Assembly: GCF_000340435.2 (NCBI RefSeq)
Contig: NZ_CP011883.2
Span: 2,836,687-2,900,686 of the forward strand
DNA length: 64,000 nt
Origin: Mycobacterium haemophilum DSM 44634
Lineage (GTDB): Bacteria > Actinomycetota > Actinomycetes > Mycobacteriales > Mycobacteriaceae
Reading direction: 5' to 3'
Below are positions 8,029 to 15,330 of the stretch, piece after piece. The notes under the pieces were generated by a model. That model had not been told where the DNA came from. It searched no databases and saw nothing but the letters and a program-made list of their open reading frames with translations. A program made the translations under genes and the position numbers. The stretch's first letter is position 1; each line of letters begins with the position of its first letter.

Positions 8029-8937
8029 GTGGCCGAAAGCACAGCGACCAGCATGGCGGCCCGTGTCTGCGTGGTAGGCAGCGTGAACATGGATCTGACG
8101 TTCGACGTTGCTAGCCTTCCGCTCCCGGGTGAGACCGTATTGGCGTCGTCGGTGACCTACACGCCCGGCGGCAAGGGCGGTAACCAGGCCGTGGCGGCGG
8201 CGCGTGCGGGTGCGCAAGTACAGTTCGTCGGCGCGGTCGGCGACGACCTGGCCGCCGACCGATTGCGAGCACACCTGCAGGCCAACGGCGTTGGACTGGA
8301 AGGAATGGTCAAGGTGCCCGGACCGAGCGGCACGGCGATCATCGTGGTCGACACCAGTGCTGAGAACACCATTGTGGTGGCGCCGGGCGCGAACGGCCAG
8401 CTGACGCTTGCCGATGCGGCCGTCCGCGCGATCGTCGCCGACTGCGACGTGTTGTTGACCCAATTGGAGATTCCGCTGCTGACGGCGGTAGCGGCGGCAC
8501 AGCAAGCCCGGGCAGCCGGAGCGGTCGTCATGGTCAATGCCTCACCGGCCGGACCGCAGCACGGGCCGCTGGCTGAACTGGCAGCCCTCGCCGACGTCGT
8601 GATCGCCAACGAATCTGAGGAGCACGAATGGCCTTGGCGACCAAGCCACTTCGTGACTACTCTGGGCGCTCGGGGCGCGCGATATATCGGTGCGGACGGC
8701 AAGTTCGCAGTATCCTCTCCGGCGGTTGCCGCGGTGGACACCACCGGGGCCGGCGACGTGTTCGCCGGAGTCCTGGCCGCGAACTGGCCGCGCAACCCGG
8801 GCCCGAGCCCAGCTTTTAAAGCTCAGCGGCTGCGCGCTGTGCAACGCGCCTGCGCAGCGGGCGCGTTGGCGACGCTGGTGCCCGGTGCCGGTGACTGTGC
8901 ACCGGATAACGACGCGATCGAAAGGAGCAGCCCATGA
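8029..8937 (+). CDS. rbsK: Ribokinase (PfkB family)
   Basis: 302 residues, close to the 304 of Rv2436. It phosphorylates D-ribose to ribose 5-phosphate using ATP. Family features are the N-terminal VVGSVNMDLTFDV, the substrate-binding TPGGKGGNQAVAAARAG and the catalytic DTTGAGDVFAG anion-hole motif. The GTG at 8029 is preceded by GGAGAGGAG. The middle (NESEEHEWPWRPSHFVTTLG) looks a little shortened compared with enteric ribokinases. The stop overlaps the next gene by 4 bp (ATGA), so the two are coupled. Its upstream neighbour is now the hipA stump, so its transcription may depend on the hipB promoter. Confidence 0.92.
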   Translation: MAESTATSMAARVCVVGSVNMDLTFDVASLPLPGETVLASSVTYTPGGKGGNQAVAAARAGAQVQFVGAVGDDLAADRLRAHLQANGVGLEGMVKVPGPSGTAIIVVDTSAENTIVVAPGANGQLTLADAAVRAIVADCDVLLTQLEIPLLTAVAAAQQARAAGAVVMVNASPAGPQHGPLAELAALADVVIANESEEHEWPWRPSHFVTTLGARGARYIGADGKFAVSSPAVAAVDTTGAGDVFAGVLAANWPRNPGPSPAFKAQRLRAVQRACAAGALATLVPGAGDCAPDNDAIERSSP

Positions 8938-9578
8938 AAGCCACCACTACCGCCGACATTGCCCTCGTGCTATTTGCGGTGTTCGGCGCGCTCGGATTCG
9001 GTTGGCGTAGTTGGTTACAGCACCGGCGTACCGGATCGACCGGTTTTCGTGGCACCAGCGGCCGGATTGGTTCGCTGGAATGGATGGCCGGGGCGGGCTT
9101 TGTCATCGCGCTGGCGGTGGTAGTGAGCTCTCCAATCCTGCAACGGGCCAACATTGTTGAACCTGTCGGTGTGTTGCGGGCAGTTTGGATTCCGGTCGCC
9201 GGGATCCTCGTCGCGATTGCCGGGATCACGGCGACGGTTTATGCGCAGCTGCAGATGGGCGATGCCTGGCGAATCGGTGTGGACGAGCAGGAGGCCACCA
9301 TGTTGGTGCGCACCGGAGTGTTCGGGCGGGTGCGCAATCCTATCTATACCGCCATGTTCATATTTGGCCTCGGGATCGCTTTGGTGACACCGAACCTCGT
9401 TGCCATCGCGGGGTTCGTCCTGCTCGTCGCCACGACCGAGGTACAGGTCCGCCGCGTCGAGGAACCTTACCTGTTGCGGACGCACGGCGACTCCTATCGC
9501 GCCTACACCGCCACCGTGGGCCGGTTCATCCCGGGTGTCGGGCTGATCCGCGAGCGAGGCTCCCGGCGCACATCGTGA
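8934..9578 (+). CDS. Isoprenylcysteine/phospholipid methyltransferase-family membrane protein
   Basis: 214 residues with about five hydrophobic segments. The C-terminal motif RVRNPIYTAMFIFGLG, followed by RRVEEPYLLRTHGDSYRAY, is characteristic of the ICMT/PEMT family, which methylates thiols or phospholipid head groups with S-adenosylmethionine at the membrane. It is longer than the 139-residue annotated Rv2437 and looks complete here. It starts inside the rbsK stop codon (ATGA), and its stop lies about 40 bp from the convergent nadE stop. The substrate is unknown. Confidence 0.85.
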   Translation: MKATTTADIALVLFAVFGALGFGWRSWLQHRRTGSTGFRGTSGRIGSLEWMAGAGFVIALAVVVSSPILQRANIVEPVGVLRAVWIPVAGILVAIAGITATVYAQLQMGDAWRIGVDEQEATMLVRTGVFGRVRNPIYTAMFIFGLGIALVTPNLVAIAGFVLLVATTEVQVRRVEEPYLLRTHGDSYRAYTATVGRFIPGVGLIRERGSRRTS

Positions 9579-9617
9579 GCAATGGCTCTCCCGGTCTGGA
9601 AGGCGCGCCGCAATCGA

Positions 9618-11660
9618 CTACTCTTCGGGTACTTCGCGTTCGATCTCGTCGAGCCAGATCCGTGCGGACATATCTGACGGGGCACGCCAATCCCCGCGCG
9701 GCGATAGCGCGCCTCCGTGAGACACCTTGGGGCCATTGGGCAACGCTGATCGTTTGAACTGACTGAACGAATAGAACCGCTGCACAAAAATCTGTAGCCA
9801 ATGCCGAATCTCCTTGAGTGAGTAAGACAGTCGCTTATCCTCCGGGAATCCGGGCGGCCACTTGCCGCAATCGGGATCGCTCCAGGCGTGCCATGCCAGG
9901 AAAGCGATCCGGGACGGACGAAATCCGTACCGCAAGACTTGAAACAGCGAAAAATCTTGCAGCGCAAACGGGCCAACCTTTGCTTCGCTGCTCTGAAGTT
10001 CTTCTTCCTCATCGCTTGGAATAAGCTCCGGAGTGATCTCGGTGTCGAGTACCGACTGCAGCACCTCATCGACCTGCGACTCGAACTGACCCGACCCGAT
10101 GACCCAGCGAATCAGATGCTGCACCAACGTCTTTGGCACACCGGCATTGACGTTATAGTGCGACATCTGGTCACCCACACCGTAGGTCGACCAGCCCAGC
10201 CCCAGCTCCGACAGGTCACCGGTGCCGAGCACGATGCCGCCATGCTGGTTGGCCAGCCGGAAGAGGTAGTCGGTGCGCAGCCCCGCCTGGACGTTCTCGA
10301 AGGTGACATCGTAGACCGCCTCGCCGCGTGAGAACGGATGACCGATCTCTTTCAGCATCAACGTTGCGGTGTCTCTGATGTCGATTTCCGTGAACGTGAC
10401 ACCCAGTGCGCGACACAGCTCGGTGGCATTGCGTTTGGTGCGATCTCCGGTCGCGAACCCGGGCAGCGTGAACGCGAGAATATCGCTGCGCGGGCGTCCT
10501 TCTCGGTCCATCGCGCGCGCGGCGACGATCAGCGCATGTGTCGAGTCCAGTCCGCCAGAAACTCCGATGACAACCTTCGGGTAGTCCAATGCGCGCAACC
10601 GCTGTTCGAGCCCGGAGACCTGGATGTTGTAGGCCTCATAGCAATCCTGCTGCAACCGCTGCGGATCGGCTGGGACGAACGGAAAACGCTCAACCTCGCG
10701 GCGCAGTCCGATGTCGCCAGCCGGCGGCTCGAGCCGAAACTCGATGCGCCGGAATGGCTCGACTAACGCTCGGTGATGGCGGCGGTTGTCGTCGAAGGTG
10801 CCCATGCGCAATCGCTCGGATCGAAGCAGTTCGGTGTCGACGTCGGCGACCGAGCGGCGTTCCTCCGTGGGGAAACGCTCGGATTGTGCGAGCAGCACCC
10901 CATTCTCCCAGATCATCGTCTGGCCGTCCCAGGCCAAGTCGGTCGTGGACTCACCCTGCCCCGCGGCGGCATAGACGTAGGCGGCCAGACACCGCGACGA
11001 CGCCGAGCGGGCCAGCAGGCGACGGTCTTCGGCGCGGCCGATCGTGATCGGGCTGCCGGACAGGTTCGCCAACACCGTCGCGCCCGCCAACGCAGCTTCG
11101 GCACTGGGCGGTACCGGCACGAACATGTCCTCACAGATCTCGACGTGCAGCACCAGGCCGGGCAAGTCAGCCGCGGCGAACAGCAGGTCGGGGCCGAATG
11201 GGGCCGCCACGTCGCCGATGCCGATGGTGCCGCGTTCGTCGTCTCCGGGTGCGAGTTGACGACGCTCGTAGAACTCCCGGTAGGTGGGCAGGTACGACTT
11301 GGGCGCCACACCGAGCACCACACCGCGGTGGATGATCACCGCGGTGTTGTAGATGCGGTGCCGGTAGCGCAGCGGGGCGCCGATGACCAAAACCGGCAAC
11401 AGATCGGCGGAGGCCGAGACGACATCGAGCACGGCGTCCTCGACGGCCTCGAGCAACAGGTCCTGGAGCACGATGTCCTCGATGGAGTACCCGGACAGCG
11501 TCAACTCCGGGAAGACGGCCAGGGCCACGCCGTCGTCGTGGCACTGGCGGGCCAACCGCAAAACCGACGCGGCATTGGCCGCCGGATCGCCGATGGAGGC
11601 GTGATGGGTGCACGCGGCGACGCGGACAAAACCCTGGCTGTAGGCGTTGTAGAAGTCCAT
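9618..11660 (-). CDS. nadE: Glutamine-dependent NAD+ synthetase
   Basis: A 680-residue two-domain enzyme making NAD+ from deamido-NAD, ATP and glutamine, the last step of NAD synthesis. The N-terminal nitrilase-like glutaminase domain carries the triad E52, K121 and C176 (in HVEICEDMF). The C-terminal ammonia-dependent synthetase domain has the PP-loop SGGLDSTHAL near residue 365. The M. tuberculosis protein has 679 residues. The ATG at 11660 has GAGAGGG upstream. It stands alone between the convergent methyltransferase gene and proB. Confidence 0.97.
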   Translation of the reverse strand: MDFYNAYSQGFVRVAACTHHASIGDPAANAASVLRLARQCHDDGVALAVFPELTLSGYSIEDIVLQDLLLEAVEDAVLDVVSASADLLPVLVIGAPLRYRHRIYNTAVIIHRGVVLGVAPKSYLPTYREFYERRQLAPGDDERGTIGIGDVAAPFGPDLLFAAADLPGLVLHVEICEDMFVPVPPSAEAALAGATVLANLSGSPITIGRAEDRRLLARSASSRCLAAYVYAAAGQGESTTDLAWDGQTMIWENGVLLAQSERFPTEERRSVADVDTELLRSERLRMGTFDDNRRHHRALVEPFRRIEFRLEPPAGDIGLRREVERFPFVPADPQRLQQDCYEAYNIQVSGLEQRLRALDYPKVVIGVSGGLDSTHALIVAARAMDREGRPRSDILAFTLPGFATGDRTKRNATELCRALGVTFTEIDIRDTATLMLKEIGHPFSRGEAVYDVTFENVQAGLRTDYLFRLANQHGGIVLGTGDLSELGLGWSTYGVGDQMSHYNVNAGVPKTLVQHLIRWVIGSGQFESQVDEVLQSVLDTEITPELIPSDEEEELQSSEAKVGPFALQDFSLFQVLRYGFRPSRIAFLAWHAWSDPDCGKWPPGFPEDKRLSYSLKEIRHWLQIFVQRFYSFSQFKRSALPNGPKVSHGGALSPRGDWRAPSDMSARIWLDEIEREVPEE

Positions 11661-11812
11661 CGCCCTCTCATTGTCACCCGAGTGGTGTCACCAAGCGTTC
11701 GCCGGGTTGACACGCCGAACTGACAGTGCAGCGCGAGCGTCCGCAGAATGCCAGCGTTATCGGCGTGTCGCTGTACAGCAACGCGCCCTCGCACGGGGGT
11801 ATTGGGCCCGCG

Positions 11813-12916
11813 TTACACCGAGACGAGGTCGTCCGCGTGCACCGCGGGCCGGCGCAGCTCGCCGGGCAGCTCCGAGGTCGACCGGCCCATCATGGCGGCC
11901 AGCTCGGTCGCGTCATAGGCGACCACACCGCGGGCGACCATCGTCGCATCCGGTCCACGCAATTCCACGACATCACCGCCGTAGAACCGGCCCGACACCG
12001 CGGTGATACCCGCGGCCAGCAGCGAGCGGCGTTGCTGTACCACTGCGCGCACCGCACCCTCGTCCAGAGTCAGCGAGCCGGCAGAGTCGGCGGCATAGCG
12101 CAACCAGAACCGGCGGGCCGACATCCGGTCTCCCCGCGCGGCGAACACCGTGCCGATCGAGGCGTCCGTAAGCGCGGTCGCGGCGTCAGCCGCGGCAGCC
12201 AGCAGCACTGGCACGCCCGCATCAGCGGCCAGCAGCGCCGACGACATCTTCGACACCATTCCACCGGTCCCCAAGGAACTGCCCCGGCCGGCGACCACAC
12301 CATCGAGATCCGCCGGCCCAGCCACCTCGGGAACAAAGCGCGCGCCGGGGTTCTTCCGCGGATCCGAGTCGTAGAGCCCGTCGATATCGGAGAGCAGCAC
12401 CAGAGCTTCGGCGCCGACCAGGTGCGCCACCAGGGCCGACAGCCGATCGTTGTCCCCGAACCGGATCTCGTTGGTGGCCACGGTGTCGTTCTCGTTGACG
12501 ATTGCCACCGCATGCAGCGCCCGCAACCGGTCCAGGGTGCGCTGGGCGTTGGTGTGTTGGGCTCGCATCGAAATATCCTGCGCGGTCAGCAACACCTGCC
12601 CTACCGTGCGGCCATACCGGGCGAACGCCGCACTCCACGAGTTCACCAGCGCGACCTGCCCGACGCTGGCCGCGGCCTGCTTGGTCGCCAAATCTTTTGG
12701 GCGACACGATAATCCGAGCGGCTCGATGCCGGCGGCGATGGCACCCGACGACACGATGACGACGTCGGTACCGGCCTTCATCCGCGCCTCTATCGCGTCG
12801 GCAAGCCCGGCCAGCCGGCTAGCATCAAACACCCCGGACGGCGTGGTGAGCGCGTTGGTCCCAACCTTGACGACCAGACTCCGAGCAGTCCTGATGGCGT
12901 CGCGAGGTGTGCTCAC
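11813..12916 (-). CDS. proB: Glutamate 5-kinase with PUA domain
   Basis: 367 residues. An N-terminal amino-acid-kinase domain (VVKVGTNALT, VSSGAIAAG, NENDTVATNEIRFGDND, GTGGMVSK) is followed by a C-terminal PUA domain (about 275-355). It phosphorylates glutamate for proline synthesis and is normally feedback-inhibited by proline. The start is a GTG whose bases overlap the obg stop (GTGA), so it is the last translationally coupled cistron of the rplU-rpmA-obg-proB run. The C-terminus is slightly shorter than the 376 residues of Rv2439c. Confidence 0.95.
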   Translation of the reverse strand: MSTPRDAIRTARSLVVKVGTNALTTPSGVFDASRLAGLADAIEARMKAGTDVVIVSSGAIAAGIEPLGLSCRPKDLATKQAAASVGQVALVNSWSAAFARYGRTVGQVLLTAQDISMRAQHTNAQRTLDRLRALHAVAIVNENDTVATNEIRFGDNDRLSALVAHLVGAEALVLLSDIDGLYDSDPRKNPGARFVPEVAGPADLDGVVAGRGSSLGTGGMVSKMSSALLAADAGVPVLLAAAADAATALTDASIGTVFAARGDRMSARRFWLRYAADSAGSLTLDEGAVRAVVQQRRSLLAAGITAVSGRFYGGDVVELRGPDATMVARGVVAYDATELAAMMGRSTSELPGELRRPAVHADDLVSV

Positions 12917-14424
12917 GACTGGTCACCGTGTTCGCGGCGCTGACGCGGCCCATCGGCGCCGCTCCTCCTCATCGCTTCCGCTCTGCATCGTCGCTGACGC
13001 CGCGCAGCCTTGCGCTCGGCGGCACCGACGCGGTCGGTGCGGTCCAGCCGCGCATCGGTGCCCCGGCCCGACAGCGTTGTTCCTGCGAACTGTTGCCCCG
13101 CAGGCGTTTGCGGCTCCCAGTCGAACGTCATTTCACCGATGGTCACGGCACACCCCGGTCGCGCACCCAGCCGCAGCAGTTCGTCCTCGACACCGAGACG
13201 CGCCAGCCGGTCGGCGAGATAGCCGACGGCTTCGTCGTTATCGAAGTTGGTCTGGTGAATCCAGCGTTCGGGGCGCGTGCCGGTAACCACGAAGCCGCCC
13301 TGTCCGTCCGGTTCGACGGTAAAGCCGCTGTCGTCGACGGGCACCGGACGAATCACCGGCCGTCGCGGCACCGGCTCCGGCCGCGCGGTGTGGTACGCCG
13401 AGATCAGCTGCCACAGCCCGAAGATCAACGGCTGCAGGTTTTCCCGAGTGGCCGTCGACACGGTAAACACCGGCCAACCGCGCTCGGCGGCAATGTCGTC
13501 GCGAACGAACTCGGCGAGCTCGCGGGCGTCCGGCACGTCGATCTTGTTGAGCACCACCGCCCGGGGCCGGTCGGCGAGGTCACCCAACGTCGCATCTGCG
13601 TGCAGTGTCGGGGAATACGCCGCGAGTTCGGCCTCCAGCGCGTCGATGTCGGAGATCGGGTCACGGCCAGGTTCAGCAGTCGCGCAATCCACCACATGCA
13701 CCAGCACCGCGCACCGTTCGATGTGCCGCAGAAAGTCCAGTCCCAGGCCACGGCCCGCCGAGGCGCCCGGGATCAATCCGGGCACATCAGCCACGGTGAA
13801 CGCGTGCTCGCCGGCCGAGACCACGCCGAGATTGGGCACCAGCGTGGTGAACGGGTAGTCGGCAATCTTGGGTTTGGCCGCCGAGATCACCGACACCAGC
13901 GACGACTTTCCGGCCGAGGGAAACCCGATCAAACCGACATCGGCGACGCTTTTGAGCTCCAGGGTGAGGTCACGGGACTGGCCTTGCTCACCGAGCAGTG
14001 CGAAGCCGGGCGCTTTGCGGGCACGCGACGCGAGCGCGGCGTTGCCCAAGCCACCGCGACCGCCAGCGGCGGCTTCAAAGCGGGTGCCCGCGCCGACCAG
14101 GTCAGCCAGCAGCCGGCCGTCTTCGTCCAGGACGACAGTTCCGTCGGGGACTTTGACTTCCAGGTCCGCGCCGGCCGCGCCGTCGCGGTTGTTGCCCATC
14201 CCCTGTTTGCCGGACGGCGCGGTGATATGCGGCCGGAAATGAAAGTCCAGCAGCGTGTGCACCTGGGGGTCAACAACGAAGACCACGCTGCCGCCGCGGC
14301 CACCATTGCCGCCATCGGGGCCACCTAACGGCTTGAACTTCTCCCGATGGACCGACGCGCAGCCGTTACCGCCGGAACCCGCCCGGGTGTGGATGACGAC
14401 GCGATCGACAAACCGAGGAGGCAT
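12913..14424 (-). CDS. obg: Obg/CgtA GTPase with repeat-derived C-terminal tail
   Basis: A 503-residue essential ribosome-assembly and stringent-response GTPase. The glycine-rich Obg domain is 1-160; the G domain has GFPSAGKSS (167-175) and DVPG (213-216); an OCT domain lies at about 345-430. The final residues 469-503 are basic and low-complexity. Residues 477-490 are encoded by a MIRU-like repeat (12956-12995) that also occurs upstream of korB. The M. tuberculosis protein, at about 479 residues, ends near where the repeat begins. The gene is coupled to proB and follows rpmA by about 100 bp. Confidence 0.96.
   Translation of the reverse strand: MPPRFVDRVVIHTRAGSGGNGCASVHREKFKPLGGPDGGNGGRGGSVVFVVDPQVHTLLDFHFRPHITAPSGKQGMGNNRDGAAGADLEVKVPDGTVVLDEDGRLLADLVGAGTRFEAAAGGRGGLGNAALASRARKAPGFALLGEQGQSRDLTLELKSVADVGLIGFPSAGKSSLVSVISAAKPKIADYPFTTLVPNLGVVSAGEHAFTVADVPGLIPGASAGRGLGLDFLRHIERCAVLVHVVDCATAEPGRDPISDIDALEAELAAYSPTLHADATLGDLADRPRAVVLNKIDVPDARELAEFVRDDIAAERGWPVFTVSTATRENLQPLIFGLWQLISAYHTARPEPVPRRPVIRPVPVDDSGFTVEPDGQGGFVVTGTRPERWIHQTNFDNDEAVGYLADRLARLGVEDELLRLGARPGCAVTIGEMTFDWEPQTPAGQQFAGTTLSGRGTDARLDRTDRVGAAERKAARRQRRCRAEAMRRSGADGPRQRREHGDQS
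12956..12995 (-). repeat. MIRU-like repeat copy inside the obg 3' end
   Basis: On the plus strand, 12956-12977 is identical over 22 nt to 29200-29221, and similarity continues imperfectly for about 15 nt (CGCTCTGCATCGTCGC versus CGCTCGGCATCGCCGC). Read on the minus strand it contains GATGAGGAGGAGCGGCGC, which I recognise from the MIRU-type small repeats of tuberculosis-complex genomes. This copy lies in frame within obg. Confidence 0.6.
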
Positions 14425-14525
14425 CGGTTATCAGTCCTCCGAACGTAGCGCCAGGGCGAAAAATACCTCGCGGAGGCGCCGCAGCGTTTCCCCCGCAAGC
14501 GGGAGGTGCCCCCAGCTCGCGAAGC

Positions 14526-14780
14526 CTAAGCCTGCGGCGCAATGCTGACGGTCTTGCGTCCACGCTTGACGCCGAATTCGACGGCTCCCGCCGCGGTGGC
14601 GAATAACGTGTCGTCGCCGCCGCGCCCGACATTCATGCCGGGATGGAACTTGGTGCCGCGCTGGCGGACCAAGATCTCACCGGCCTTGACGACCTGACCG
14701 CCGAACCGCTTGACGCCCAGCCGCTGAGCGGCGGAATCGCGACCGTTACGCGAGCTGGAAGCGCCCTTCTTGTGTGCCAT
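14526..14780 (-). CDS. rpmA: 50S ribosomal protein L27
   Basis: 84 residues starting MAHKKGASSSRNGRDS, with the L27 signature VGRGGDDTLF. L27's N-terminal arm reaches the peptidyl-transferase centre. The ATG at 14780 is preceded by GGGAG, 11 bp after the rplU stop. There is no N-terminal cleavage extension of the Firmicute kind. It is co-transcribed with rplU and obg. Confidence 0.98.
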   Translation of the reverse strand: MAHKKGASSSRNGRDSAAQRLGVKRFGGQVVKAGEILVRQRGTKFHPGMNVGRGGDDTLFATAAGAVEFGVKRGRKTVSIAPQA

Positions 14781-14791
14781 CTGTTCGCTCC

Positions 14792-15103
14792 CTACTTGAT
14801 GCCAGTGACCTTGAGGACGGTCAGCTGCTGACGGTGTCCCTGCCGCTTGTGGTAGCCGGTCTTGTTCTTGAACTTGTGGATACGGATCTTGGGCCCCTTG
14901 GTGTGCTCGAGCACCTCACCGGTCACCGCAACCTTGGCCAACGCTTGAGCATCGGTGGTGACGGTGGCGCCGTCGACGACCAAGGCGACCGGCAGCGACA
15001 CCTTGGCTCCAGGCTCGGAGTCGAGCTTCTCGATCTTGACCACGTCTCCGACGGCGACCTTGTACTGCTTGCCGCCGGTCTTGACGATTGCATAGGTCGC
15101 CAT
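14792..15103 (-). CDS. rplU: 50S ribosomal protein L21
   Basis: 103 residues beginning MATYAIVKTGGKQYKVAVGD, matching L21 (104 residues in M. tuberculosis). The frame is open 32 codons further upstream, but the ATG at 15103 has AGGAG 5 nt before it and gives the family N-terminus. The typical C-terminal KKTGYHKRQGHRQ-like segment is present. It is the first gene of the rplU-rpmA-obg-proB operon. Confidence 0.98.
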   Translation of the reverse strand: MATYAIVKTGGKQYKVAVGDVVKIEKLDSEPGAKVSLPVALVVDGATVTTDAQALAKVAVTGEVLEHTKGPKIRIHKFKNKTGYHKRQGHRQQLTVLKVTGIK

Positions 15104-15234
15104 CGTTGCTCCTGCCTCTATCTTTCTAGCCGCTGCTGGGCACGTCGCGCGCGTGCCACCGGCTCTGCGCGTAGCTGAGTCTGGGGTGCGGGCCCACACC
15201 TGATCACTGGGCTGAGTCCCGCTGTCGCCGGGCT

Positions 15235-15240
15235 AGTCTA
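15235..15240 (-). promoter_or_regulatory. Candidate -10 box of the rplU operon
   Basis: On the minus strand TAGACT fits the mycobacterial -10 consensus TANNNT, about 130 nt upstream of the rplU ATG in a gene-free stretch. TTGTCG and TTGGGC lie further upstream, but neither has ideal -35 spacing. M. tuberculosis carries dctA between rplU and rne; here the 227-bp gap holds no gene. Confidence 0.35.
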
Positions 15241-15330
15241 ACCGCCGGCCTGTCGACAACTGCCCAAGGGTACTTGACCAGCGGCTACAGGGTCAAACCG
15301 GTCCCCGACCGCTGCTCGATCGGGTGCAGG

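Noticed and set aside
12907..14328. 473-codon plus-strand frame opposite obg
   Set aside because: Antisense shadow of a clearly real GTPase gene; its low-complexity His/Arg/Gly composition is typical of high-GC antisense frames.
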